Assembly (NCBI RefSeq): GCF_037126465.1
Contig: NC_088201.1
Span: 81,000,273 to 81,064,272 of the forward strand
Direction of reading: 5' to 3'
DNA length: 64,000 bases
From: Ornithodoros turicata
Taxonomy: Eukaryota > Arthropoda > Arachnida > Ixodida > Argasidae
Under the pieces are notes generated by a model. That model did no database searches. It had not been told where the DNA came from and worked only from the letters and a program-made list of their open reading frames with translations. The position numbers and the translations under genes were made by a program. Shown piece after piece: positions 54,308 through 63,712 of this stretch; the first letter of the stretch is position 1; the number at the start of each line of letters is the position of its first letter.

Positions 54308-54652
54308 CTAAATTGTGGCCGCGTAACCAGCGTGATTTATGCCATCGAAGACGTCCGGTTTTCTCCTCTTTCTTCGCCCGCCAGCCCCTCCGAGGTCGCG
54401 GACAATTTCACGGCCCGTATCTTTCGCCGATCTTTTAAGTGCACTTCAGAAAGAGTCTCCCTCCGACAGATTTTTGGCTACGCGCTTAGCGGCCGCAACA
54501 GCCGTCTTTTTTAAGTAGGGCGATACGCGTTTAAAGAGTGGAATAGCGAAACGCCCGAGCTGAGAAAAGAAATTGCCTCCCCTCTGGTACAGGTGCGACC
54601 TGTACACCGTTGGAACGCCAAATCCGTAGATTGGTACCGCTTTAGTGTACAT
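54308..54652 (-). pseudogene. Small basic Polinton virion-type protein, one in-frame stop
   Basis: Starts ATG 54650-54652 within the end of the minor-capsid frame. A 68-codon frame (GFGVPTVYRSHLYQRGGNFF, then LPYLKK-like basic helix) ends at TGA 54446-54448. The same frame continues for 45 codons, including a lysine/arginine cluster (GGRRKRRKPDVFDG), to TAG 54308-54310, 7 bp before the major capsid ATG. Short glycine-rich N-terminus plus amphipathic basic helices resemble adenovirus pX/pVI-like core or membrane-active proteins found in Polintons. The precise class is uncertain. Confidence 0.7.
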
Positions 54653-55919
54653 GCTTAAAGTGCAGCGTCAGTGTCGATCTACCGCGATTTTGTAGCGGTA
54701 GCTAGCGACCCGTGTCGTCACATATAGAGACGGTGATTGAGGAAATTTCGCGCTGCACTAACTTAAAATACTGAATGGGTAGAAAGCTGAAACTCAGTTG
54801 TTCTTTCGTTCTATCGTATACGAATGGAATTAATTTCAGTATCGGATGCCGCCCGTTTCCCACTACGGAGGGCGTGACGAGATCCGTGTATATCATAATA
54901 CAGTTAATGGGAAGATCTATGGTCACTTCGTCGACGCCCGTATCGTTTTCGGTAAATACGGTTTTCGCGCCGAAACCCAGTAGGTACGCAAAGTAATCGG
55001 ATAATGTAAGCGACACGTTTTTCCGCAAGCTCAACGAACACTTCCTCGCCCACGCATCGTACGTGAGGGAAGCCTCCGGCTGCAGACACTCATGGATGGC
55101 GCTCACGGGAGCTTCGGGTGTTTCGTAGTAATTCGGTGGAAGTGAAATGCGCCGACTTTCCGTCTCTCGAGTGTTTATGTGGATGCGGTACGTCTTCACT
55201 ATGGGATTACACGTGATGCGCTTTCGGGATCCTTCAACATGGATGTGCTTCACCTGAATGAGGTCCAGGAACTCGGTCGACAAGTTGAAATTCACCGGGA
55301 GAGAAAGCGAGTAAGTGTTGTCTTTGTATTCCACCCGTGATTCTGTATCGTTCGTCGCTCTGAAGAATTCGATGAATGTGTCGGTAACGAGCGATTGGGG
55401 TTGTAAAATTAGATCGTTATTGATCACTATCACCCGGCGAACTCGCATCACAATGGCTCTTTCTTCCGCGAGCGGTAACACGTTTGGGACAGCGCGTACT
55501 CTACAACCCTCCGGGTGATCTCCATCGATGTCGATGATTCCAAAGGCGAGATGCAGCGGTCTGTCGATTAATTTCACCGAGCGCACGCGCGACGGTAGCT
55601 TAAACACGTAGTGATCTTCCTCGTAAGTCCACTCTATCCCATATTCGGAGAATATTTTATTCAATAGTGTGTCCGTGTCTTCGAACGTGAGCTGTTTTGT
55701 TTGCCACTTCTCCGTTGATAGCGTTATCAGGTTATCAGGCGCTTGGTTCACGTTCAGGAAGCTGTTGGGAATGGAAAATCCCTCTAGACCGACGACGTGC
55801 GAATCATCCAGGTGTAGCGGCTTATCTAACGCGATCGTGAAGTCATTCAGCATGTTGGAAGGGTACAGGTCCATGGTGGCGTTCGAGAGCAGATACACGT
55901 AAAATTCATTTTCTGACAT
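54642..55919 (-). pseudogene. Polinton minor capsid (penton-like) protein, late in-frame stop
   Basis: ATG at 55917-55919, overlapping the integrase end by 14 bp. The N-terminus (MSENEFYVYLLSNATMDLYP then NMLNDFTIALDKPLHL) is the characteristic start of Polinton/virophage-type penton proteins, which begin with a short strand and a xSNxSxxxYPxN pattern (family knowledge). The 405-codon frame ends at TAG 54702-54704. The same frame then goes on for 19 sense codons to TAA 54642-54644, with family-like C-terminal character, and overlaps the next ATG. So the loss is confined to the last ~20 residues. Forms capsid vertices in relatives. Confidence 0.85.
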
Positions 55920-56943
55920 CGCTGGCGGGCACCCAAGAATCGTGATCTTTGGCGTATCCGAACCAATGAACCAAGTAGTGCAATACCCCGTTAATTTTCT
56001 TCTTTCTAATCACCGCGGATATGAGTCGCTTATCATACGAGGAAAGATGGTGGACGGGCTGCAGCTCCTGCTCGTTGAATGATCCCAGTATTTCTTTTCC
56101 CGTCGAATCTTTCACGTACACTACGGGCGGATCGGTCTTTCTCGTTCGCGACACCTCGAACACTTTGGCCGTCCACCTTTGATCGTAGCCTTTGGCGAAC
56201 ACGCCGCGATCTAACGCGAGCCTCACCTGGTCCCCTGCTTTATACTTGCTCTCGCGCGGGGTCGTCTTACGATTCAATCTGTTGAACAGAGCTACTTCAT
56301 TTCCGGCGTTCACGTTTTTCGGCTTTTCACCCGTGACAGAGTGTACCGAGTCGTTATAGTCAGCCACTATCTTCGGCAGCGTGTTGATATAATTAAACTT
56401 CCCCGTACTAGTGAAATGCCTGGCTATTCTTTCTCTAATTGTTCTCTGCACGCGTTCACAGGAGGCCGCTTTCATTCCGCTTTGCGTGCTATAGTGATTT
56501 AGTAGCGACTGAAAGTACCAACGAACGGGGGAACCCCAAAATTCGCTTCCGCGATCCGTGAGCAAATTCTTCAGAATTTCGTGACGGAAAACTCGTTGGA
56601 AGGCTTTCTTTACATCTTGCGGGCGCTTTGTGCGAATGGGGACCATGTACAGGTACCTCGATAGCGTATCTATGACCGTTAGGATGTACCTGAAGCCCTT
56701 GTTAAATTTCTGATATTTGCGCATATCCAGAAGGTCTGCCTGATACAAATCCCGCACGTGAGTTGCGATGATGGAGCGCCGTTTAAATTTTTTCTTCACT
56801 GGCTTGTGAAGGGTGTAAGCATCTTCTTTTTTCAGCTGTTCCACGGCTTCTGCGCGCGTGAGCTTGTGATAGTACCGATCCACTCCACCTAACCCTTTCT
56901 CCTTGATCTTTCTATAGGGCCCCACATTTGCTCCAGCGAGCAA
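55906..56943 (-). CDS. Polinton retroviral-type integrase with C-terminal chromodomain
   Basis: A 345-codon open frame. The catalytic core shows Asp70 (YQADLLDMRKY), Asp130 (NLLTDRGSEFWG) and Glu163 (AASCERVQRT), the DDE triad that joins element ends to target DNA with a 6-bp stagger. The C-terminal residues ~312-345 (VIRKKKINGVLHYLVHWFGY then DSWVP) are a chromodomain. The N-terminal lead (LGGVDRYYHKL...DAYTLHKPVKKKF) is typical of Polinton integrases. No ATG is available: the frame opens after a TGA and the counted start is a TTG codon at 56941-56943, so the real start may come from an upstream exon or be lost. No internal stop. Confidence 0.92.
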   Translation of the reverse strand: MLAGANVGPYRKIKEKGLGGVDRYYHKLTRAEAVEQLKKEDAYTLHKPVKKKFKRRSIIATHVRDLYQADLLDMRKYQKFNKGFRYILTVIDTLSRYLYMVPIRTKRPQDVKKAFQRVFRHEILKNLLTDRGSEFWGSPVRWYFQSLLNHYSTQSGMKAASCERVQRTIRERIARHFTSTGKFNYINTLPKIVADYNDSVHSVTGEKPKNVNAGNEVALFNRLNRKTTPRESKYKAGDQVRLALDRGVFAKGYDQRWTAKVFEVSRTRKTDPPVVYVKDSTGKEILGSFNEQELQPVHHLSSYDKRLISAVIRKKKINGVLHYLVHWFGYAKDHDSWVPASDVRK

Positions 56944-57072
56944 TGCGGTGTATTTTCAGAGCGCTTATAATTTTCTATACTTTTTTGTACCAGCGGGGTT
57001 TCTTGATGAGCGCGCTACGACGTGCTAAGTAGCTCACGAGAGCCACAGTGTTTGAGCGATTGATTCGCTTCC

Positions 57073-58005
57073 CTATACTAGCACGTTATCCGCCTGCCAG
57101 GTGAAAACTTTCTTCAATTCTTTTAGCACAGATTTCGCGCGTGCTTTATCAACGCCAGAGGGTAGAAGATTAAAATCGAATTGATTGGGTTCCGGTTCGG
57201 GCTCCGAATGGACAGGTTCCAGAGGAGGAGGAGGATGATAGTGAGCACGCTTCAGCAAATAATAGAGGGCTTCCAGTATTTTGCCCACTTTTACATCGTC
57301 GGAATCATTAGATTTCAGCAGTGATGGCCAGTAGTTAACTACATGTAGTTAAACTACTAGTTAAACTATCTCATTGTAGTTAAAAAGTAGTTATCAACTA
57401 CTCGCAGAAATGTAGTGGCAACTACCAGTTAAACTACTATTTTAAGTAGTTAACTACGGTAGTTAGGTTACTGAAGGCGCCAACTACTTCTGATGTTGCC
57501 GCAAGCTTTACGGCACGATTGTGCTTCCGACTTTTACCTTGAGCTACTTGTTTGATGAGAACGGAGATGCAGAGCAATTGTCCCGTGCATGTGTACTAAA
57601 TCTTCACTTTTAATGCTTGTCTAATGAAGCCTCATTTGCTGCGAAATAATTCTGCAACTTAGTTTATCGCGTAGGCAGAGAAAGAATCCCGCCACAAGCT
57701 TTGTATTTGACGATCGTAGCAATGGCTTGAGCCAAAGTTTATTATTGGTTGTGATTCATATTTAAGTGTCCAAGAACACTACGAGGGATTGGTGTTGGTG
57801 GACAACGTTAAGTAGTTATAGATGTAGTTAAACTACATTGCAGTAGTTAAAAAGTAGTTTTAACTACTCCCCTGAAAAGTAGTTGAACTACTAGTTAAAC
57901 TACTCAATCACAAAGTAGTTACTAGTTATAGTTAAACTACTGTAGAAGTAGTTAGTGGCCATCACTGGATTTCAGAACTTCACCTATTTCTATTCTATGA
58001 GCCAT
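57073..58005 (-). pseudogene. Small acidic/proline-rich Polinton protein, split by a hAT MITE
   Basis: The first codons from ATG 58003-58005 (MAHRIEIGEVLK) lie right of the MITE at 57319-57967. The remainder (57073-57318) contains VGKILEALYYLLKRAHYHPP, a PEPEPN run, and ends KVFTWQADNVLV. Excluding the MITE and one duplication copy the frame would be roughly 90 codons. Short helical head followed by a proline/acid-rich middle is a common small-ORF type in Polintons; function unknown. Its ATG overlaps the end of the upstream gene by 11 bp. Confidence 0.68.
57319..57967. mobile_element. hAT-type MITE (TAGTTAACTA-rich) inserted in the Polinton
   Basis: Left end CAGTGATGGCCAGTAGTTAA and right end TAGTGGCCATCACTG are inverted. 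A perfect 8-bp target duplication GATTTCAG flanks it (57311-57318 and 57968-57975). The flanks are packed with GTAGTTAAACTAC repeats able to fold back. The interior (57480-57800) is without a gene. It interrupts a Polinton gene, so it moved after the Polinton inserted. Confidence 0.95.
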
Positions 58006-58365
58006 GACCGATGGCTTTGGATATCGCTCGCCCGGCGACTCCCGCCACGAGACTTGATAGCCCTGAGAGGAGCAGTGGAAGTATGGGAATGAGACCACCT
58101 CGTTGTCCCCTAATATATTTCTTCAACTGCCGCGGGCACTTATGAAGTGACCTGTAAGCGAGGAAGCGGAGGATTTTTTTGTGTTTCTTCAGGTTTTTAT
58201 GAAGTTCCGTCGAAAGTGGGATATTTCCGCGTAGAATATTCAGACAGATTTCCGAAAGGATTCGAATGTTGTCGCAGCTGAGCTCTTTAAGTAACAGCGG
58301 TGCGTCGGTTTGCTGGCGGCCAATACTTTGGGGAGCGTGAGATGTCTTCTAAGATCGGCCGTCAT
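57995..58365 (-). pseudogene. Small basic Polinton protein with hydrophobic C-terminus, frameshifted
   Basis: ATG at 58363-58365 overlaps the ATPase stop (ATGA). After about 22 codons a frameshift (around 58296-58310) is needed to enter a 100-codon frame with NIRILSEICLNILRGNIPLS, HKNLKKHKKILRFL, and then a glycine/leucine-rich hydrophobic stretch GGLIPILPLLLSGLSSLVAG, ending TAG 57995-57997. This basic-helix plus hydrophobic-tail design with a (L)NxLxGNIPLS motif is one I associate with small Polinton virion proteins. The frame has no ATG of its own and is easy to miss. Confidence 0.68.
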
Positions 58366-58980
58366 TTCGCGGGTGTAAACAGGAACTGCCGGTTGTGCGG
58401 TAAAATACCCGTTCGCTGGCCACGAGAGGGAGGTGTTTGCGCGTGCAGATCCACAACTAAATAACCAGGCGCCTTCTCCGTCGCCTGGTTATATGCGTCG
58501 AGAAAATAGGAGAGCCCCTGTTTCCCAAATACCTGACGTCCGAAGGTTTCGATCTGTTGTACGGACCGCGCATTCCGGAACAATACGATATAACTGGCGT
58601 TCAGCGATATCGTTCGAAAAGTGGCGTTATGATAGAACAAGGCTTGTGTGATCAGGATCACTGACGCGTTCTTATGGTGGCTACCCACGTACAAACAACG
58701 ACTCTACCTCCGATAGAACCCCCTTTTCCGTGATTTGATCGTCAATAACTATGAGAGTGGGATATCGCTAATCCCAATCTGCGGGTATCCGGTCCATAAA
58801 CTCCACACCGTCGAAATCCTTTTCACAGCCGGCTGCATACTTTCGTACGTAGAGTATTTTCTGCAGTGGAATGCTAAATAATTCAGGGTGTCTCATTATA
58901 TTCTGCGTGAGCACCGTCTTCCCACACATGGACGCGCCGGAGATGAGAATTCGAGCAGGGTGCTGGAACTGCATGCGCAT
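58362..58980 (-). pseudogene. Polinton packaging ATPase (FtsK/HerA type), disrupted
   Basis: ATG at 58978-58980. Walker A GASMCGKT (residues 15-22), LYVRKYAAGCEKDFDGVEF, a TAG at 58768-58770, then Walker B TLIVIDDQ in the same frame, a frameshift near 58681-58695, GSHHKNASVILITQALF (sensor/Arg-finger region) and NARSVQQIETFGRQVFG, ending at TGA 58362-58364. These blocks match the genome-packaging ATPases of Polintons, virophages and adintoviruses. Two lesions make it inactive. Confidence 0.9.
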
Positions 58981-59031
58981 CGTGGAATAACTTGAGCAGA
59001 CTGTGTAGCGAGGTGTGATGCATCTTTATTT

Positions 59032-59289
59032 TCATCCATAGCTCCTAGAGCGATTGATGATCGTCTCCAGGACTCTTATTTCTTCCTGACATAGTTCCTG
59101 AAGCTCGCGCAGTGATTGCTCCCTGTAAGCCGACAGGTACTCGTCCAAGATTTCGCGTATGATTTCCCGCAACTTGTTTGCGGTGATACAGGAGCGCAAT
59201 ATGTGGCAGCACATCTTGACGAAGTTCTCTCGCTCGTGTGACGCCTCGAAGCGGAACCGCGCAGAGTTGATGCACCTGAGTCGCGCCAT
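59032..59289 (-). CDS. Small helical Polinton protein
   Basis: An 85-codon frame from ATG 59287-59289 beginning MARLRCINSARFRFEASHER. It is rich in charged helical sequence (LREIIREILDEYLSAYREQS ... LQELCQEEIRVLETI), likely coiled coil. It lies between the right inverted repeat and the ATPase (ATG 52 bp downstream of its stop). The frame is open upstream into the inverted repeat as far as 59496, but that extension is mostly repeat sequence, so I prefer the internal ATG. No family recognised. Confidence 0.6.
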   Translation of the reverse strand: MARLRCINSARFRFEASHERENFVKMCCHILRSCITANKLREIIREILDEYLSAYREQSLRELQELCQEEIRVLETIINRSRSYG

Positions 59290-59351
59290 CTGGTGGCACG
59301 AGGTAAGTTTGGATGTATGAGATAGAGACATTGGGTTAGGACCATCTGAAG

Positions 59352-60256
59352 CGGAGACGTCTACATGATCCGTCACTTCCGTGGAACCACGCCCAGCATC
59401 AAAGGAATCAACCTCTCCAAGACTGCCATGCTTTTCCTCAAACATGTACTCAATAAACGTTGAAAGGTATTTTTTTCCCTGTCTGTTCGATCTCATAGAG
59501 CTATCTGAGATAGGTTAGAACCATCTGAAGCCGCCGCCGAGCGATCCGCGCACCATCTGGCGGGCGCCGGTGAAGGCTATGTTCAGTAGGCCACCCGCTA
59601 GCCCGGGTAAGTTTGAACATCCGAGATAGGGCCGCGGCGGGGTCGCTACCGTCTGCCGGGCGCTAATCAAGGCTATGTTCAGCGGGCCCCAATCAGTGGG
59701 CCTGGAACGGGCCAATCAGAGGGGCCGGTTATTTAGCGCGGCGGGCGTGCACCAATCAGCGTGAAGCAGGGGGCGGAGTCAAGTAATGAACATAAAAGGG
59801 GCGGAGCTATGGTGAACCAATCAACGCAATCAGTAGGTTTAGCGCGGTGGCCAATCAACGTGAAGTGGGGCGGAGCCAAGTAATTAGCATAAAGGGGTGG
59901 ATCTACGGTAAACCAATCAATGCTCAGTAGGCTTAGCATGAGCCAATCAGCGTAAAGTGGGGGCGGAGCTGAGCCGACTAATTAGCATAAAGGAGCTACG
60001 GTCAACCAATCGACGATCAGTGGGGCTTAGCGTGGGCCAATCAACGTGAAGTGGGCGGAGCTAATGGCGACCAATCAGATGGCTTTGGATTTGGCTTGTG
60101 ATGGATTACAAGTGGATTGTGTTGGGTTAGAACTGGATTGTGTTGGCTTAGAATTGGCCATCTTGGATTAGAAAAAGGATGTCGTTATAGCGCACGGTTG
60201 TTATGCCGCTCGGTCTTATGCCGATCGAATATTATGCAGTCTATCTCTATACTACT
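59352..60256 (-). repeat. Right terminal inverted repeat of the Polinton
   Basis: 905 bp, inverse complement of 46229-47050. Longer than the left because of indels in the CCAAT-type array (ACCAATCA occurs repeatedly, 59740-60080) and a short duplication near the tip (TTATGCCGCTCGG / CTTATGCCGATCG, 60211-60234). On its plus strand it carries the last codons, stop and AATAAA of the secreted-protein gene, without the 5' part. Confidence 0.93.
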
Positions 60257-60262
60257 TATGTT
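60257..60262. repeat. Right target-site duplication TATGTT
   Basis: Identical to 46223-46228. Confidence 0.92.
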
Positions 60263-62339
60263 AAGTTCAAGAATTGGCAACCGTTTATCTTGGTTCAGTC
60301 AACCAGAGTTGGTGAAACCGGGCCTACTGAAGTCACCGAAACAGTCATCACATCACCAACCAAAATTTGTAAAAAGTGTTGAGTGCTACCACGAAGTTTT
60401 GGCAATTGTGCGTAGCATTTGAACTGCTGCCTATATAACTGCAGCATAATTACAGCCAATTCAGAAAAAGTAGTACAATATTTGAGGGTACTCTATTCTA
60501 TTTTCCCCTGCATGGTACTAAACACTGTGATTGTTCCAAGTGCTCATCCTCTTGGCCCAGATTCTGTAGCAGATTTATCAGCCATTTGCGTTCCTATTTG
60601 TGTTACTATGAAAACTAGCCACTTCACCCACATACCAGCATTCCTAGGTTACACAGAACATGTAGTTATAAGAGTGGTTTAAACCACCTCGCAGAAATTG
60701 CAGATGTTGTTCAGTAACGTTAGAAGAAATGGAGTTAATCGTTCCAACATCAACTTTATTTTGAGATGGACAGCGATTTTCGTCGCAGGGGCGATACTCT
60801 ACCCCATAGCTGCTGGTGGTGTGAGGAAAGAAATAATATCCAATGGAGTCCAAAATTGTCAAAAGAACTTTGAGGGCAAGCATTCGTGGGCTCGATTTAG
60901 CCATAGGCCAAGCAAAATTAGAGAGAGGGGCGGGAGTCCAGATTATTAAGAGATCCGAAAATGGCAGTTTGGAAAGCTCGGTAGTGTGGGCAATGACGAA
61001 GAATATGTTCTGGGTCTTCTACAGAACTGCAGTGACAGCATCTGAAACAGTCAACTTGCCTCAGATGGTAATGACACTGAGCTGTAAATGCCCCATTGAG
61101 TCACAGTCCATGACTCACAGTGCACCATCTTGGCGAGAAGTGTTTTGTGGCATCCAGAAACCAAGCTCTGGGTCAACATTTCTCAGTATAGATGGGAGGA
61201 AAATGTCAGTTGTCCATTGACAGGAAGACAATTTGTACAATCCATTGATCTGTTGGTCAACGAGCTCTGCTTTCTACATGATCAGTAACAGTCCTTTGCT
61301 ATCTTTCACTGTGATCTAATTAAACACCTCCCTCCTACGACGGTGTTCCCGGCACAGTTTTACCTTGGTGAACCACTTTTTGCGGCTCTTATCAAACATA
61401 ACATTAGCGGTTCTTCGTAGACTGAGGCCGAGGAAAGCAAGAGCCGTTTACATGATTCTTACGTAATTACTGTCGTGACAAATGGTTGACACAGCAGTTT
61501 TGCGGTACGTTTTATATGTTGCTCATCCTGGACATTTTTCACTACCCGGTTTACTGTCCAAAACAGCTACGACTGCATCAATCTCACTTCACCCATGAAT
61601 TCCTTATTAGTTGCACGCGTGTTAGCACACCAAGTCGTCACACGTCTGAAAAATACCTGATGAAATCGGCAGAAGAAACGAATGCTTTATTAGAGCTTGC
61701 AGTGATTATCCTTTTTATGCAGCACATCCGCAACACCATACGAACCACACGGCTCCGTCGTTACTCCATTTTCTCAGATAGCCTCGTTCCCAATGGTAGC
61801 CCAACGGCCGAAACGCTGAAGCGTTATTTTCCTAGTATTCATATGCGTAGTTATTTACGCCTATAACTTAATTAAGTTAATGAATAATTGAGAGATACAT
61901 GCTGAATACGACACAGAATTGCATAGACTCGTTATTCTGGAGTGTGACCCTCCTAAACACTGATTTTCTGACGTGAAACCATGCTGAACACTGGACTGCA
62001 TAGATCCAATGTGATTTAATTTGACATCGTGAATTTCAAAGGGATGGATTTTGGAGGGTGGATTTTTTAGCGTGGATTTCAAAAGTTTTATTATTAAGAG
62101 TGGGTAATAGGGTACACCTCGGCACAGTTCCCTGTGAAGTCGGCGCAGGAAGCACGATCGCCTACTGCGATAGTCGTGGCGTTGCCCGCCTTAGCGTGAC
62201 GGACTACAGCAAGCAGTTCCATCACCACCACTACCACCATTGCCAATACTGGGAAACAGCCATATACTTTTTTTTCCCATGAGATACATAGCAACTTGGG
62301 ATCCGGAAAATCCTGCAAAGTCATCGACTAGATCTCCTG
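60263..62339. other. Unassigned stretch right of the Polinton
   Basis: 60263-60330 resembles the inverse complement of the left flank (46095-46170): AACCGTTTATCTTGGTTCAG ... GTTGGTGAAACCGGG against AACGGTCATTAAAC-side sequence on the left. Further right, open frames (60843-61220 and 61486-61866, plus strand) show no domain I can name. A near-palindrome GTGGTTTAAACCAC lies at 60674-60687. Confidence 0.4.
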
Positions 62340-62700
62340 TTGAATAGACTTCCCCGCAATACACAAACGCTGCTCTTCAGGTTGCGAAAAGGAAGCCCTT
62401 TCACTGAATCACAAGATTGGCCCCCATTGCCAAATGTAGGATGGGACAAGATTGGCTCTCTGGATAATGCAAATTGGAGACACTGTCAGCAAGCGTATCT
62501 ATCGAAACTATCGAACATATCCTGCTTCATTGCAGTGCAGTGCTACGGTGGGGAGAAAATACCTTGGACACTGCAGGAATTGTACGCTGGAGACGGCTGT
62601 CACGTGTACGCTCGAGCCAGTGCAACGTTTTCTGAGCCACAACGACCAGCTGAACTAGCTATAGCTTTCGGAATTGCTAGAACCGGGATATCATAACAGA
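62340..62700 (+). pseudogene. LINE ORF2 C-terminal zinc-knuckle fragment
   Basis: The frame RNTQTLLFRLRKGSPFTES is followed, after a frameshift, by ETIEHILLHCSAV, the His-x4-Cys end of the zinc knuckle in RNase H-bearing LINEs (compare LENILLHCPHY at 36.4 kb). The rest is decayed. Confidence 0.6.
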
Positions 62701-63065
62701 TAGTAGTCATAGGATCGTAGAAACTCTAGCTTTATTTACACATATATAAATAATAAAATAACTACTTTGCACACAAATACAACATGACATGATAAAGCGA
62801 TAGATTCAGAACAGACGTGTTGCCAAGTTAATGGCAGCAAGACAGCCACAACGAAGATCGACGCAACAAATAGACTGGTAGACGCGAGAAACGAAGAGAA
62901 GAAGCTGGAGAGCAGGGTTGTAGATTCAACATGAGCACGGAAGATGGCTGACGATACCTGTAAACATACAAGACCACATGAGCTCACTGTCAAGTACAGA
63001 GTATGAAGCAATGTACGCAAGATCGAGCCAAGTGAAGTTTCCTGTGGCGGTTGTTATACTAAACC
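62701..63065. other. Unassigned stretch
   Basis: No supported gene. A hydrophobic minus-strand frame (62736-63020) has no recognisable domain. Confidence 0.35.
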
Positions 63066-63590
63066 AAAGAGAAGCATGATGCAGCGGTCTGCTGAGAAGT
63101 CTATGGGAACTCTCTTCTGGGGCATGCGGGGTGTCATCCATGTTGACTTCTTGGAACAAGGGGTCAGGATTAATGCCCTGTACTACTTTACGTCGATAAA
63201 GGGAGCCGTGCGAAGCGCTACTCGCAAGACCTGGAATGTTGTCCTGAAGGGTAATTCTTCTGCATGACCATACCCTGCCTCTCATGGCGAATTTGACGAC
63301 AGGTCGAAACCGCCGAAATGATGACCCGGATCGAAATGCCCTGGGAGGTATTTTTTCCCTTGGCCCTACAGCCCAGGTTTAACCCCAAGCGATTACCATT
63401 TGTTTGGGCCCCTTTAAAGAGCACATTGGAGGAAAGACGTTCCACACAGATGAAGCTCTCCAGAAAGATATCCTGCAGTAGCTACGTGAGCAGCCTACTT
63501 AATTCTACGCCAAAGGCGTCAAAGAGTGATGGCATGACAGTGACTACTTTGATAAACTAACGTAGCTTGGTGCTTTCCGAATTTTCAGTT
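63066..63590 (+). pseudogene. Mariner-type transposase C-terminal fragment
   Basis: MGTLFWGMRGVIHVDFLEQG resembles the second catalytic block of mariner transposases (xTVFWDxxGVIxVDFLxxG), with the catalytic Asp of FWD replaced by Gly. Downstream, in shifting frames, come a PSDYHLF-like WAPLKSTLEERR region and a degraded C-terminus with YDKL. Distinct from the remnant at 32.5-33.1 kb in the DFLEQG block present here. Confidence 0.72.
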
Positions 63591-63641
63591 GTATTTAAAT
63601 AAACAAAAGTGTCGGTCAACCTTGAACGGCCATTGTATATT

Positions 63642-63712
63642 CATAATTTTGCCGTCATCAATGGGGCAGTGCATCGCCTCTCGCGATGAAGCATCCCATT
63701 CATAATCTAATA
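63642..63712 (+). repeat. LINE 3'-end tail
   Basis: GCCGTCATCAATGGGGCAGT GCATCGCCTCTCGCGATGAA resembles the 3' UTR end of the LINE copies at 19.56-19.62 and 36.66-36.73 kb (CAGCAATGGGG...CCCTTGGCGATGAAACTCCC). Confidence 0.55.

Larger units (their letters stand above)
46229..60256 (-). mobile_element. Maverick/Polinton (endogenous virus-like DNA transposon), 14,028 bp
   Basis: Both ends are complete: termini AGTAGTATAGAGATAG (left) and its inverse complement (right), terminal inverted repeats of 822 and 905 bp, and a perfect 6-bp duplication. The content matches the Polinton gene set: protein-primed PolB, retroviral-type integrase with chromodomain, FtsK/HerA-like packaging ATPase, adenain-like protease, major and minor capsid proteins and small virion proteins. 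All genes but one are on the minus strand. Family knowledge links such elements to virophages, adenoviruses and adintoviruses. Inactivating damage: frameshifts in PolB, the ATPase and a small gene; at least five in-frame stops; one 649-bp hAT insertion. The near-identical inner inverted repeats suggest a fairly recent insertion. Confidence 0.96.

Noticed and set aside
48488..54448. Reading the in-frame TGA codons as selenocysteine or reassigned stops
   Set aside because: TGA also serves as normal terminator in this element, TAG stops and frameshifts occur too, and no SECIS-like structure was sought or seen; decay is simpler.
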